From assembly GCF_022749195.1 (NCBI RefSeq), contig NZ_CP094226.1:708001-772000 (forward strand): a stretch of 64,000 nt of DNA, in the 5' to 3' direction. Of the stretch, positions 38,535 to 46,628 are shown one piece after another (the first letter of the stretch is position 1; every line of letters starts with the position of its first letter). The notes below the pieces were generated by a model that was given only the letters and a program-made list of their open reading frames with translations, made no database searches and was not told where the DNA came from. This DNA is from Streptococcus oralis (GTDB lineage Bacteria > Bacillota > Bacilli > Lactobacillales > Streptococcaceae). A program made the position numbers and the translations under genes.

Positions 38535-39131
38535 TTATCCTCTACGTTCCAAAATAAGATAGACAACCGCAAAGATGCAAATCAAGGCAGCTATGCTAAT
38601 AAAGATCTGACCCATGTAAAGAGTGAGAGACCCCATATACCCAATGATAACTGCTAGGATCATCAGTACACCTAGTATAAAAACAAACATCAAGCTAGCT
38701 GTTTTTGCTAAATTAACATAAAAGCGTTCGTCCGGAGTTTCCTTGACATTTTTCAAAGAGAAAAAACCAAATACAATCACTTCAATAATGAGGCCAATTC
38801 CCAAAATCCATTCTTTAATACCAGAACTTTCGCTTGGGGTCGCAACCCAAATTCCTACTGTATAAAAAATGCTTGCTGCAAACAAAAGTATCGTGTAAAG
38901 CTTAGCAGACAAGTCAAAAATAATCTTTCCCTTACCTTTCTGACTCTTATGAGGCCGTGGTTTCATATGTAGCCAGCCCCAAATAGCTACAATTTGACCT
39001 AACACTGAAATACCAGCAATAACTAACTTGGGTCCCCAACTAAGATTAGAAACAAATAAAACAGTAAAATCAATAAAGAGAGCTACGGCAATCATTGCAA
39101 TGAACCCACCCATTTTTTGACTTTTTTTCAT
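38535..39131 (-). CDS. Multi-pass membrane protein of an XRE-linked pair
   Basis: 198 residues with six predicted spans (about 10-30, 34-52, 76-93, 104-122, 139-163, 170-192) and short loops; one cytoplasmic loop is rich in lysine (KPRPHKSQKGKGK). No recognised catalytic motif. Proteins of this layout are common next to small XRE regulators in Firmicutes and are of unknown function. GGAG precedes the ATG on the minus strand. Confidence 0.78.
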   Translation of the reverse strand: MKKSQKMGGFIAMIAVALFIDFTVLFVSNLSWGPKLVIAGISVLGQIVAIWGWLHMKPRPHKSQKGKGKIIFDLSAKLYTILLFAASIFYTVGIWVATPSESSGIKEWILGIGLIIEVIVFGFFSLKNVKETPDERFYVNLAKTASLMFVFILGVLMILAVIIGYMGSLTLYMGQIFISIAALICIFAVVYLILERRG

Positions 39132-39145
39132 AATAGACTCCTTTT

Positions 39146-39203
39146 TATGTTATAAATATATAACACTTAAATTTCATGTTATAAATATATCACATTTAAA
39201 TTT
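39146..39203 (-). promoter_or_regulatory. Tandem 29-base operator repeats before the XRE/membrane operon
   Basis: Two copies of a 29-base unit (39146-39174 and 39175-39203) sharing ATGTTATAAATATAT and CTTAAATTT / ATTTAAATTT. Copy one contains the inverted repeat GTTATA-AATA-TATAAC; copy two has one mismatch (TATCAC). They directly precede the membrane-protein gene and probably overlap its promoter, since TATAAT-like cores lie on the minus strand. Confidence 0.65.
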
Positions 39204-39268
39204 GGAAAGCAAGAATTTTTGTGACAAGGTGGCAATTATTTGAAAAAATTTTTTAATAAAAGCCCTTA

Positions 39269-39425
39269 CTAGTTAAACAACTGAAGAATTCTTTGAAGCA
39301 ATGCATCGGATTTGGTTTGGATAGTTTCGTTAATAAGTCCTTGTTTCATTTGGGAACGGGCTTGGGATTTAGGAGTCAAGCATCCAAATCACGTTCAGAT
39401 GATATGAGGGGCTTGACTTGATGGT
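39269..39425 (-). pseudogene. Second gene remnant between the XRE operon and rpsP
   Basis: On the minus strand LTPKSQARSQMKQGLINETI and QTKSDALLQRILQLFN run to a TAG at 39269. Just upstream ISSERDLDA sits in another frame, joined by one frameshift. Too short to assign. The rest of 39204-39537 is AT-rich with no gene. Confidence 0.4.
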
Positions 39426-39537
39426 CTTTATAAAGTGTTTATACAATAGCATTCATGACATTCTCTTTCTGATTTTTTTTAAAAAATAACAAATTTTTAA
39501 ATGGTTTAAAAATTTAATAGTCTGTCAAGTTTTTTTC

Positions 39538-39565
39538 TTGACACCTATCGAAAATCTGCTATAAT
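39538..39565 (+). promoter_or_regulatory. rpsP promoter
   Basis: TTGACA at 39538-39543, 16 bases ending TGC, TATAAT at 39560-39565. The leader carries a small hairpin, AAATAGCT-C-AGCTATTT (39578-39594). Confidence 0.85.
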
Positions 39566-39630
39566 AGAACATGTGCTAAATAGCTCAGCTATTTCACCGA
39601 AATAAAAAATAAGAAAAGAGACATTAAAAA

Positions 39631-39903
39631 ATGGCAGTTAAAATCCGTTTGACTCGTATGGGTTCTAAGAAAAAACCTTTCTACCGTATCAACGTAGCAG
39701 ACTCACGTTCACCACGTGACGGACGTTTCATCGAAACAGTTGGAACTTACAACCCACTTGTTGCTGAAAACCAAGTGACTTTGAAAGAAGACCGCGTTCT
39801 TGCATGGTTGGCTGATGGAGCTCAACCTTCAGATACAGTTCGCAACATCCTTTCAAAAGAAGGCGTATTGAAAAAATTCCACGATTCTAAATTCTCAAAA
39901 TAA
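39631..39903 (+). CDS. rpsP: 30S ribosomal protein S16
   Basis: Early-assembling 16S rRNA-binding protein. 90 residues, the full family length: [20 protein letters not shown] start, [20 protein letters not shown], and [29 protein letters not shown] precedes the ATG. It opens an operon with khpA, the usual streptococcal arrangement. Confidence 0.98.
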   Translation: MAVKIRLTRMGSKKKPFYRINVADSRSPRDGRFIETVGTYNPLVAENQVTLKEDRVLAWLADGAQPSDTVRNILSKEGVLKKFHDSKFSK

Positions 39904-39922
39904 GTTTAAAGTAGGTTGACAG

Positions 39923-40162
39923 ATGGATACGATTGAAAATCTCATTATTGCGATTGTGAAACCATTGATTTCACAACCTGATGCCTTAACTATCAAGATC
40001 GAAGACACACCAGAGTTTTTGGAGTATCACTTGGATCTTGACCAAAGCGATGTCGGTCGTGTTATCGGTCGTAAGGGTCGCACTATCTCAGCGATAAGAA
40101 CGATTGTCTACTCTGTCCCAACTGAAGACAAAAAAGTAAGAATCGTTATCGATGAAAAATAA
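39923..40162 (+). CDS. khpA: KH-domain RNA-binding protein KhpA
   Basis: 79 residues, a single KH domain with the GxxG loop in [19 protein letters not shown] near residues 48-66. In pneumococcus KhpA pairs with KhpB (EloR/Jag), binds many RNAs and affects cell elongation and division. It follows rpsP by 19 bases and is followed by a terminator whose stem starts a few bases after the stop. Confidence 0.92.
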   Translation: MDTIENLIIAIVKPLISQPDALTIKIEDTPEFLEYHLDLDQSDVGRVIGRKGRTISAIRTIVYSVPTEDKKVRIVIDEK

Positions 40163-40171
40163 AAAAAAAAA

Positions 40172-40197
40172 AAGCGGGACAGATGTCTCGTTTTTTT
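40172..40197 (+). terminator. Terminator after khpA
   Basis: GCGGGAC pairs with GTCTCG(T) (one wobble) over AGAT and is followed by TTTTTTT. It lies upstream of the chosen start of the MazG-like gene, supporting that start. Confidence 0.7.
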
Positions 40198-40211
40198 GTG
40201 AGGAGGAGAAG

Positions 40212-40556
40212 ATGAAGGATTTAACGTTTAGACAATTACAAGCCTACTTACTCGAACATTACCAGCAATCTCGAACTGAGGAAGGCCTCTTTATCAAGCT
40301 AGTGGAGGAAGTAGGAGAAGTAGCTGAGGTCTTGAATGGGCGCTCTGGTCGAAAAGAGGGGGTTCAGGACTCAAACGAGGAACTTGCCAAAGAATTGGCT
40401 GATATCATTCATTACACTGTTGCAATCGCGGCCATCAACGACATTGACCTAACCAAAACCATCTTTGACAAAGATAAAAAAGCAGCCATTAAGTATCAGC
40501 ATGAACGTGATTTGGAAAGTTTTCTGAAGGGAGATTTGAGAGATATTGGACACTGA
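40212..40556 (+). CDS. MazG-like nucleotide pyrophosphohydrolase
   Basis: 114 residues, all-alpha NTP-PPase fold. The metal-binding pattern is KLVEEVGEVAEVLNG near residues 29-43 and ELAKELADIIHYTV near 64-77. Such proteins hydrolyse (d)NTPs or related nucleotides as house-cleaning enzymes; some annotations call it phosphoribosyl-ATP pyrophosphohydrolase-like, but there are no his genes here. GAGGAGGAG precedes ATG 40212; an upstream ATG at 40152 would run the frame through the terminator hairpin. Confidence 0.85.
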   Translation: MKDLTFRQLQAYLLEHYQQSRTEEGLFIKLVEEVGEVAEVLNGRSGRKEGVQDSNEELAKELADIIHYTVAIAAINDIDLTKTIFDKDKKAAIKYQHERDLESFLKGDLRDIGH

Positions 40557-41097
40557 TTATTTTTTAAAAATAGACTGGGCGATGTATATTGATTGGTTAT
40601 TACGAATTATACAGATTTTGACTTTTATAGGTGTAATTTTAAAAATTAGTTTCCAGAATAAGGCCTATATTAATAATATCGAAATTCAGGCAATTAAACC
40701 AATCGAATTTGATTCCTTACATACGAGATTTCATCATGTTTATGAGTTTAAACATAATAAAAATGATAAACATTATAACCATTTGATTTTTTATCCAAAA
40801 GAAGTTGATATTGAAATTGTAGAATTTTATTCTTTAATCTATGATTCAAAAAGTAATCGTTTAGTCGTTCAAGATAAAATACATACAGTCAAAAATTTAA
40901 AAAATTATACATGCTTATTGATTCATACAGATTTACCTGAGACTATACCTAGTTTAAGAATGAAATGGAAGACAAGTCAAGGTCAAATTGGGGAGTATAC
41001 ATTTTATAGTAATATGTATAACGGGAATATAAACATTTCTTCTTTCAAATATAAATTAACATTAAAGAGGAAACTACTAGCAATTTTGGGATTATAG
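40546..41097 (+). CDS. Orphan membrane-anchored protein, unknown
   Basis: 183 residues if the TTG at 40546 is used; ATG 40582 would give 171 but has no ribosome site, while GGGAG precedes the TTG. One N-terminal membrane span (about 15-37, IDWLLRIIQILTFIGVILKI) is followed by a soluble domain of beta character with no motif I recognise. It overlaps the MazG-like gene by 11 bases. It is much more AT-rich than its neighbours (TTA, AAT, ATA codons) and separates genes that I remember as adjacent in pneumococcus, so it may be an acquired insertion. Confidence 0.65.
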   Translation: MDTDYFLKIDWAMYIDWLLRIIQILTFIGVILKISFQNKAYINNIEIQAIKPIEFDSLHTRFHHVYEFKHNKNDKHYNHLIFYPKEVDIEIVEFYSLIYDSKSNRLVVQDKIHTVKNLKNYTCLLIHTDLPETIPSLRMKWKTSQGQIGEYTFYSNMYNGNINISSFKYKLTLKRKLLAILGL

Positions 41098-41170
41098 CTG
41101 ATTTTCTCCAACTTGTGAAAATCCCTGGAACGTGATAAAATAAAGGATAGAAATAGATACAGGAGACAAG

Positions 41171-41689
41171 ATGAACTACTTTAATGTTGGGAAAATCGTT
41201 AATACGCAGGGTCTACAAGGTGAGATGCGAGTCTTGTCTGTGACGGATTTTGCTGAGGAACGGTTTAAAAAAGGGGCAGAGCTGGCTTTATTTGATGAAA
41301 AAGATCAGTTTGTCCAAACAGTGACCATCGCTAGCCACCGTAAGCATAAGAACTTTGACATTATCAAATTCAAAGACATGTATCATATCAATGCGATTGA
41401 AAAGTACAAGGGTTATAGTCTCAAGGTCGCTGAGGAAGATTTGAACGATTTAGATGATGGAGAATTCTATTATCACGAGATTATCGGTTTGGATGTTTAC
41501 GAGGGTGATAACTTGATAGGAACTATCAAGGAAATCCTGCAACCAGGAGCCAATGATGTCTGGGTGGTCAAGCGAAAAGGTAAGCGAGATTTGCTTTTAC
41601 CCTACATTCCGCCAGTAATTCTCAATGTTGATATTCCAAACAAGCGGGTCGAAGTGGAAATCTTAGAAGGGTTAGACGATGAAGATTGA
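41171..41689 (+). CDS. rimM: Ribosome maturation factor RimM
   Basis: 16S rRNA-processing factor for the 30S head, binding S19. 172 residues: N-terminal domain from [20 protein letters not shown], then the PRC-barrel domain with [15 protein letters not shown] and [28 protein letters not shown] precedes the ATG; the stop overlaps trmD by 11 bases. A possible promoter is GATAAAAT near 41134. Confidence 0.95.
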   Translation: MNYFNVGKIVNTQGLQGEMRVLSVTDFAEERFKKGAELALFDEKDQFVQTVTIASHRKHKNFDIIKFKDMYHINAIEKYKGYSLKVAEEDLNDLDDGEFYYHEIIGLDVYEGDNLIGTIKEILQPGANDVWVVKRKGKRDLLLPYIPPVILNVDIPNKRVEVEILEGLDDED

Positions 41690-42398
41690 TATTTTAACCC
41701 TCTTTCCAGAGATGTTTTCTCCGCTAGAGCACTCGATTGTTGGGAAGGCTCGAGAAAAAGGGCTCTTGGATATCCAGTACCATAATTTCAGAGAATACGC
41801 TGAAAAGGCCCGTCATGTTGACGATGAGCCCTACGGAGGCGGTCAAGGAATGTTGCTCCGTGCCCAACCTATTTTCGATGCCTTTGATGCTATTGAAAAG
41901 AAAAATCCCCGTGTCATTCTTCTTGATCCTGCTGGGAAACAGTTCGATCAAGCTTACGCTGAGGATTTGGCCCAGGAAGAGGAGCTTATCTTTATCTGTG
42001 GTCACTATGAAGGGTATGACGAGCGGATTAAGACCTTGGTAACCGATGAAATTTCCCTAGGAGACTATGTTTTGACTGGTGGTGAATTGGCAGCCATGAC
42101 CATGATTGATGCGACCGTGCGCTTGATACCAGAAGTGATTGGTAAGGAGTCAAGTCACCAGGATGATAGCTTTTCTTCAGGTCTTCTCGAATATCCTCAG
42201 TATACACGCCCTTATGACTATCGAGGTATGGTCGTGCCAGATGTGCTCATGAGTGGGCACCATGAAAAGATTCGCCAGTGGCGGCTGTATGAAAGTCTAA
42301 AGAAAACCTACGAGCGCAGACCTGACCTGCTAGAAAACTATCAACTGACAGCTGAAGAAGAAAAGATGCTGGCTGAAATCAAAGAAAACAAAGAATAA
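41679..42398 (+). CDS. trmD: tRNA (guanine-N1)-methyltransferase TrmD
   Basis: Makes m1G37 in tRNAs, preventing frameshifting. 239 residues, SPOUT trefoil-knot fold: [20 protein letters not shown] start, [18 protein letters not shown] near 47, [12 protein letters not shown] near 108, [16 protein letters not shown] near 129, and the C-terminal [15 protein letters not shown]. It is translationally coupled to rimM. Confidence 0.97.
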   Translation: MKIDILTLFPEMFSPLEHSIVGKAREKGLLDIQYHNFREYAEKARHVDDEPYGGGQGMLLRAQPIFDAFDAIEKKNPRVILLDPAGKQFDQAYAEDLAQEEELIFICGHYEGYDERIKTLVTDEISLGDYVLTGGELAAMTMIDATVRLIPEVIGKESSHQDDSFSSGLLEYPQYTRPYDYRGMVVPDVLMSGHHEKIRQWRLYESLKKTYERRPDLLENYQLTAEEEKMLAEIKENKE

Positions 42399-42409
42399 AG
42401 GAGAACCTT

Positions 42410-42748
42410 ATGCAAGTAATCAAACGTAATGGAGAAATTGCTGAATTTGATCCAGATAAAATTTACCAAGCTGTCCTAAAAGCAGCTCAAACAGTTTATG
42501 TTTTGACCGATGACCTGCGTCAAAACCTAGCGCAAGTTACTAAAAAAGTCGTTTTGGACTTGGAAGAAGCAAAAGTAGAACGTGCCACTATCAGCATGAT
42601 CCAATCAATGGTTGAGCACCGCTTACTTGGAGCTGGTTACATCACAATTGCAGAACACTATATCTCTTATCGCTTGCAACGCGATTTGGAGAGAAGTGGT
42701 TATGGCGACCATATCGCCGTTCATCTTCATTTTGAACAAATCCGTTAA
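42410..42748 (+). CDS. ATP-cone domain protein
   Basis: 112 residues, nearly all one ATP-cone: MQVIKRNGEIAEFDPDKIYQ followed by helices (VKVERAT-like region ISMIQSMVEHRLLGAGYITI). ATP-cones are the nucleotide-sensing domains of ribonucleotide reductases and NrdR. Here it stands alone without a reductase domain or the NrdR zinc ribbon. It could be a stand-alone nucleotide sensor or regulator. AAGGAG precedes the ATG, 11 bases after trmD, and a terminator follows. Confidence 0.82.
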   Translation: MQVIKRNGEIAEFDPDKIYQAVLKAAQTVYVLTDDLRQNLAQVTKKVVLDLEEAKVERATISMIQSMVEHRLLGAGYITIAEHYISYRLQRDLERSGYGDHIAVHLHFEQIR

Positions 42749-42749
42749 G

Positions 42750-42788
42750 AAAAAGAGTGGGATGCAAAGAACATCTCACTCTTTCTTA
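42750..42788. terminator. Bidirectional terminator between convergent genes
   Basis: AAGAAAAAGAGTG..GATG pairs with CATCTCACTCTTTCTT; on the minus strand the stem covers the last codons of the gene at 42776. Confidence 0.75.
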
Positions 42789-43096
42789 AATAGGCTTTTC
42801 TGAGCTTTTTGTACAGTTGAGGGAACGAAACGAAGTCGTTTAATATCACTGATACGAATGATTCGGGTCACGTTTTTTGAAAAATTTTTGACGATGATTT
42901 GTTGGCGGTTAGCATCGTGTTTGACAATATCACCCGTAAAACTTGTCTCAGCAAGTATGACATGAATAGCCGACTTTTTCTGGATGGCTTGTTCAATCAT
43001 AGCAGTGAGGGAGTTGTCCTCAATTTGAGGATGATCATCATTCCCATTGAGAAAACCATGTAGTTTATCTAGAACTAGTTTGAATGTCTGTCTCAT
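42776..43096 (-). CDS. Conserved hypothetical protein
   Basis: 106 residues, soluble. An N-terminal helical part (TFKLVLDKLHGFLNG) is followed by a strand-rich part, SAIHVILAETSFTGDIVKHD and QQIIVKNFSKNVTRIIRISDI, that resembles a small Sm-like or YolD-like beta barrel; that resemblance is a guess. GGAGG precedes the ATG on the minus strand. No neighbour suggests a role. Confidence 0.68.
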   Translation of the reverse strand: MRQTFKLVLDKLHGFLNGNDDHPQIEDNSLTAMIEQAIQKKSAIHVILAETSFTGDIVKHDANRQQIIVKNFSKNVTRIIRISDIKRLRFVPSTVQKAQKSLFKKE

Positions 43097-43153
43097 AGAA
43101 TCCTCCCTTCTTATATATCCACATTATATAAAATTTTCTTAAAAACCACAAGA

Positions 43154-43165
43154 TTTTTACGAATA
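43154..43165 (+). promoter_or_regulatory. Competence cin-box (SigX/ComX promoter)
   Basis: TTTTTACGAATA contains the full TACGAATA core recognised by the alternative sigma factor ComX, preceded by the usual T-run. It is 34 bases before the start of the PC4-like gene, the right place for a late-competence promoter. No competing sigma-A promoter is visible. Confidence 0.82.
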
Positions 43166-43199
43166 GACTATAGAAAGCATATCACATAAAGGAGTTAAA

Positions 43200-43418
43200 A
43201 TGGCAGAATTTACATTTGAAATCGAAGAACACTTACTTACCTTGTCTGAAAATGACAAAGGATGGACAAAAGAACTAAATAGAGTTAGCTTTAATGGTGC
43301 CCCTGCAAAGTTTGATATTCGTTCTTGGAGTCCTGACCATACCAAAATGGGCAAAGGAATCACGCTTTCCAATGAAGAATTTCAGGTAATGGTCGATGCC
43401 TTTAAAGGGCAACAATAA
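43200..43418 (+). CDS. PC4/YdbC-like single-strand DNA-binding protein, predicted late-competence gene
   Basis: 72 residues. FTFEIEEHLLTLSENDKGWT, KELNRVSFNGAPAKFDIRSW and GKGITLSNEEFQVMVDAF match the YdbC family of Firmicutes, which has the PC4 (p15) fold and binds single-stranded nucleic acid. AAAGGAG precedes the ATG. The cin-box upstream places it in the competence regulon; a role in handling incoming single strands or recombination intermediates is an inference. A perfect terminator follows. Confidence 0.87.
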   Translation: MAEFTFEIEEHLLTLSENDKGWTKELNRVSFNGAPAKFDIRSWSPDHTKMGKGITLSNEEFQVMVDAFKGQQ

Positions 43419-43453
43419 AAAGAATCTTGAGTGCAACTCAAGATTCTTTTTTT
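43417..43453. terminator. Bidirectional terminator between PC4-like and TetR genes
   Basis: A 16-bp perfect stem, AAAAAGAATCTTGAGT with its complement, GCA loop and T-run. Confidence 0.9.
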
Positions 43454-44009
43454 AGGATACAATATAGTCACACAGAGAAGTTTTAGATAATTGAATGAAA
43501 GTCTTTCTAAATTCTTCAGGTGGAATTGGATCATCTTTACGAATCCAGACTTCAATGAAAGAGATTGCCATAGTCGTAATGATATAAGCGATGTCTTCTT
43601 TATTAAAATTATATTTCAGTTGGTAATTGACATTCTTGAGGACCCATTCAGAGTATGTTCCACGAAGAAATTCCTTCCAACATGGGTCGACTTGTGTGGT
43701 ATACAAGGTGTTAACAACTTCCCTTTTTTCGTATATGAGAGGAAGTATATGGTCTGCTAAAAAGCTGATAGGATCTCCATCATTGCTAGGGCAGTACTTA
43801 TTAAAGACGTTAAAAATGTGCTGATTGGTCTCTTCGTGAATGTATTCGATAATATCTTCAAAGTTGTTAAAATGCTTTTGATAAATCGCTTGTCGTGAAA
43901 TACCAGCTTCAGCAGCAATTTCAGTCATTGTAAAGGAACTACGCTGAGGATTTTTCTTAGCTAGTGTGATGAGAGCCCCAATGATTAGCTCACGAGTATT
44001 CTTTGCCAT
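43452..44009 (-). CDS. TetR/AcrR-family transcriptional regulator
   Basis: 185 residues. The N-terminal HTH is clear: TMTEIAAEAGISRQAIYQKH at about residues 25-44 followed by FNNFEDIIEYIHEE; the C-terminal ligand domain is not assignable. AAAGG precedes the ATG on the minus strand. No obvious target lies next to it except bioY, more than 390 bases upstream and in the same direction, so it probably acts on itself and on distant genes. Confidence 0.88.
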   Translation of the reverse strand: MAKNTRELIIGALITLAKKNPQRSSFTMTEIAAEAGISRQAIYQKHFNNFEDIIEYIHEETNQHIFNVFNKYCPSNDGDPISFLADHILPLIYEKREVVNTLYTTQVDPCWKEFLRGTYSEWVLKNVNYQLKYNFNKEDIAYIITTMAISFIEVWIRKDDPIPPEEFRKTFIQLSKTSLCDYIVS

Positions 44010-44401
44010 AGAATTACCTTTCTACTTATAATTATTTACAGTTATTTTTGAATGAAGAAAAATCAGAATGTTCAAGTTAATATAAACAATCAATGAACAT
44101 TAAATTTTCTGAATCTTTTAGGTAGCTCTATTGTATCACAAATAATTTATAAAATATAGCTATCTCAGTGAAAATACGTTTTCTGAAAAGTATACAATTG
44201 TTAAACTTCCAAAATCAATGGAAGCTTATTTGGTTTGAATCAATTAGAATACTTTTCTACTTTGCATATCATGAATAGCTGTAATTTGAAGAATAAAACG
44301 ATTAATATTCATACTGGTATAAGAATAGTCAAGTAGCTAAATAGTGTACAGTTGATTCTTAGAAAGGAAATAGTCCAGAACAATGGTTCTAGACTATTCT
44401 T
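44010..44401 (-). promoter_or_regulatory. AT-rich intergenic region with a TetR-type palindrome
   Basis: Between tetR and bioY, both on the minus strand. AATGTTCA (44067-44074) and TGAACATT (44094-44101) form a perfect inverted repeat with a 19-base gap, lying between a TGATACAAT-type -10 (about 44133-44141, minus strand) and the tetR start, where an autoregulatory operator would be. The rest (44150-44365) holds no coding signal I can see. Confidence 0.5.
44368..44401. terminator. Terminator after bioY
   Basis: AATAGTC-AGAAC pairs with GTTCT-GACTATT around CAAT/ATTG with one mismatch pair; T-rich on the minus strand. Confidence 0.65.
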
Positions 44402-44938
44402 TTATCTTGAAAAATATGGAAGGCTTTTCAATCGTTTGAGTAGGGGACGACTAATGAAACTAATGGCAATAATCTTACCAAGATCAGGGAGGATAAAGGG
44501 AAGGACACCGACAGCTAGTGCCTGATCAAATGGCATCCCGGCAAGGAAGTGGAGGCTGAGAATACCTCCGACAAAGACGAGGGAGTCACCCAAGAGGTTG
44601 GCTAGGAAAATGCGAATGTAGCCACTTTTTTGATGGATGAGATAAGATGTAAGTCCAGCATAGACAAGGTCGAACCAAAGATAGCCTGCACTTGGACCGA
44701 CTAAAACGTGAAATCCTGCACCACCCCCTGCAAAAACAGGTAGACCAATGGCACCCAGCAGGAGATAGAGAGCTACAGATAAAACAGCTTCCCTAGGTCT
44801 AAAAACAGTAGCAATCAGACCGATTGCAAAGTTTTGCAAAGTGAAGGGAACAGGACCGATAGGAAGACTAATTTGTGCCAATACGGCGATGAGAGCAGCA
44901 CCGATAGCAGGAATGGCATAGATATGAGCTTTTTTCAA
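44402..44938 (-). CDS. bioY: Biotin transporter BioY (ECF S component)
   Basis: Membrane substrate-binding component for biotin uptake, working with the shared ECF energising module. 178 residues, six membrane spans. Family motifs: ISLPIGPVPFTLQNFAIGL near 24-42, GLPVFAGGGAGFHVLVGPSA near 65-84 and GYLWFDLVYAG. The start is a TTG (44936-44938) with GAGG upstream; no ATG is available before the conserved part. Biotin synthesis genes are absent here, fitting a biotin-importing streptococcus. Confidence 0.9.
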   Translation of the reverse strand: MKKAHIYAIPAIGAALIAVLAQISLPIGPVPFTLQNFAIGLIATVFRPREAVLSVALYLLLGAIGLPVFAGGGAGFHVLVGPSAGYLWFDLVYAGLTSYLIHQKSGYIRIFLANLLGDSLVFVGGILSLHFLAGMPFDQALAVGVLPFILPDLGKIIAISFISRPLLKRLKSLPYFSR

Positions 44939-44942
44939 AACT

Positions 44943-44999
44943 GTTAACCTCTTTTCAAAATTATAGTAACTATTATACTAATTCAGAAAGAAAAGTCAA
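44943..44999 (-). promoter_or_regulatory. bioY promoter and possible BirA-type operator
   Basis: On the minus strand TTGACT (44994-44999), 16 bases, TATAAT (44972-44977). Downstream, AGTTAC (44965-44970) and GGTTAAC (44943-44949) resemble the two half-sites of a Firmicutes BirA operator; the second overlaps the ribosome site. The left half-site is imperfect. Confidence 0.45.
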
Positions 45000-45048
45000 C
45001 CTATTTTCAAAAACAAGCTAACAATTTTGTAACAGCCGATTTTACAAG

Positions 45049-45074
45049 TAAAAAGAGACCACATGTGGTCTCTT
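45049..45074 (-). terminator. Terminator after gor
   Basis: AAGAGACCACATGTGGTCTCTT is written here as two 11-bp arms, AAGAGACCACA and its exact complement, followed on the minus strand by a T-run. Confidence 0.8.
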
Positions 45075-45081
45075 GCGATAA

Positions 45082-46428
45082 TTAGCGCATGGTCACAAAT
45101 TCTTCTGAAGCGGTTGGGTGGATAGCTACTGTAGCATCAAAGTCTGCCTTGGTAGCTCCCATCTTGATGGCAACAGCGAATCCTTGAATCATCTCATCCA
45201 CTCCGTAACCAAGTCCGTGAAGTCCAACAACTTTTTCGTCAGCACCGGCGGTGATGAGTTTGAAGCGAGACTCTTGACGATGGTTTGTAACAGCTGAGTA
45301 CATGGATGCAAAGCTTGATTTGTAGACTTTGATGTTATCTTGGCCGTATTCTTTGATAGCTTGATCCTCGGTTAAACCAACCGTTCCGATTGCTGGGTGG
45401 GAGAAGACAACAGTAGGGATAGTCGTGTAGTCCATCTTGGCATTTGTTTTCCCGTTGAAGAGGCGTTCAGATAAGGTACGTCCTGCCTTGATGGCTACCG
45501 GGGTCAGTTCCTTCTCACCAGTAACATCTCCAAGAGCATAGATGCCATCTACAACTGTATTTTGGTATTCATCTACTTGGATAAATCCACGTTGGTTGAG
45601 TGTGACGCCAGCCTTTTCTAACTCCAGACCGTCTACATTTGGACGGCGACCGGTAGCCCAGATAACTTGGCTGGCAGTGTGACTAGAGCCGTCTTCGAAA
45701 TGAATGATAATACCTTGCTCCGTTTCTTCGAGCTTGACGGGTACCTTGTGTGTGTGCAAAGGTAGACCTGTTTTTTCCATTTCATTGACAAGTCCTTCAA
45801 CGATGTAGCTGTCAAAACCACGCAAGGGACGATCACGACGGACAAACAAATCAGTTTTTACTCCTAGAGCGTGGAGAACACCTGCTAATTCAACCGCGAT
45901 ATAACCAGCTCCAAGAATCGCAACGGAGTCAGGAAGTTGCTCCCAAGCGAAGACATCGTCTGAGCTGCCACCGAGTTCAGCTCCAGGAATAGTTGGGATG
46001 CTTGGACGAGCCCCAGTCGCAATCACGATATGCTTGGCACGAATCAATTCACCATTAACGCTGACTGTATGAGCATCAACGAAATGAGCACGACCTTCAA
46101 TCAAATCAACACCGTTGCGCTTGAAACTTCCATCATAAGACGAGCGAGCACGGTCGATGTAGGCTTCACGGTTTTGACGAAGTTTAGCAAAATCAAATTG
46201 AACATCTGAACTTGTAAAACCATAGTCAGGGCCGTAGTGGTGGAAGCTTTCAGCGATTTGAGCTCCATACCACATGATTTTCTTAGGAACACAGCCGACA
46301 TTGACGCAGGTTCCACCTAATTTTTTCTCCTCGATAACAGCTGCTTTAGCACCGTGTTCGCCAGCGCGGTTCATAGTGGCAATGCCACCGCTCCCTCCAC
46401 CGATGGCGATGATATCATATTCTCTCAT
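45082..46428 (-). CDS. gor: Glutathione-disulfide reductase
   Basis: FAD- and NADPH-dependent reduction of oxidised glutathione. 448 residues. The FAD motif [17 protein letters not shown] is at residues 9-25, the redox pair is [13 protein letters not shown] near 38-50, the NADPH-binding [11 protein letters not shown] near 172-182, and the C-terminal HPTASEEF contributes the catalytic histidine. Streptococci import glutathione, so this supports oxidative defence together with sodA and msrAB in this window. GGAG precedes the ATG. Confidence 0.95.
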   Translation of the reverse strand: MREYDIIAIGGGSGGIATMNRAGEHGAKAAVIEEKKLGGTCVNVGCVPKKIMWYGAQIAESFHHYGPDYGFTSSDVQFDFAKLRQNREAYIDRARSSYDGSFKRNGVDLIEGRAHFVDAHTVSVNGELIRAKHIVIATGARPSIPTIPGAELGGSSDDVFAWEQLPDSVAILGAGYIAVELAGVLHALGVKTDLFVRRDRPLRGFDSYIVEGLVNEMEKTGLPLHTHKVPVKLEETEQGIIIHFEDGSSHTASQVIWATGRRPNVDGLELEKAGVTLNQRGFIQVDEYQNTVVDGIYALGDVTGEKELTPVAIKAGRTLSERLFNGKTNAKMDYTTIPTVVFSHPAIGTVGLTEDQAIKEYGQDNIKVYKSSFASMYSAVTNHRQESRFKLITAGADEKVVGLHGLGYGVDEMIQGFAVAIKMGATKADFDATVAIHPTASEEFVTMR

Positions 46429-46457
46429 AGAAAACTCCTTATAGCTTTGATAGTCAT

Positions 46458-46486
46458 ATTCTATCGTTTTTATTTTTTGAATGCAA
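46458..46486 (-). promoter_or_regulatory. gor promoter
   Basis: On the minus strand TTGCAT (46481-46486), 17 bases, TAGAAT (46458-46463). Confidence 0.6.
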
Positions 46487-46596
46487 AAATCTGCTACGAT
46501 AAAAAATTATAAAAACGCTTGCCAAATTCAAAAAGATATTGTATTATATATCTAGCACAATAATCCAATAAACGAATACCGAACGAAATAATGATC

Positions 46597-46626
46597 CTGA
46601 ATTGTCATTGTTTCCATCTGAACTGT
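46597..46626 (-). promoter_or_regulatory. LytTR/ComE-type direct repeat in the gor-efflux intergenic region
   Basis: On the minus strand ACAGTTCAG (46618-46626) and ACAATTCAG (46597-46605) are separated by exactly 12 bases, a 21-base period. This is the layout of sites bound by LytTR response regulators such as ComE and BlpR in streptococci. It lies immediately upstream of the efflux operon -35 and about 170 bases from the gor start, so either gene could be the target. Confidence 0.6.
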
Positions 46627-46628
46627 CA

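Noticed and set aside
39146..39203. Direct repeats considered as the start of a CRISPR array
   Set aside because: Only two adjacent copies with no spacer and no cas genes; better explained as operators.
40152..40211. Upstream start for the MazG-like gene
   Set aside because: The added 20 residues would come from a poly-A run and the terminator hairpin; the strong ribosome site is at 40200-40208.
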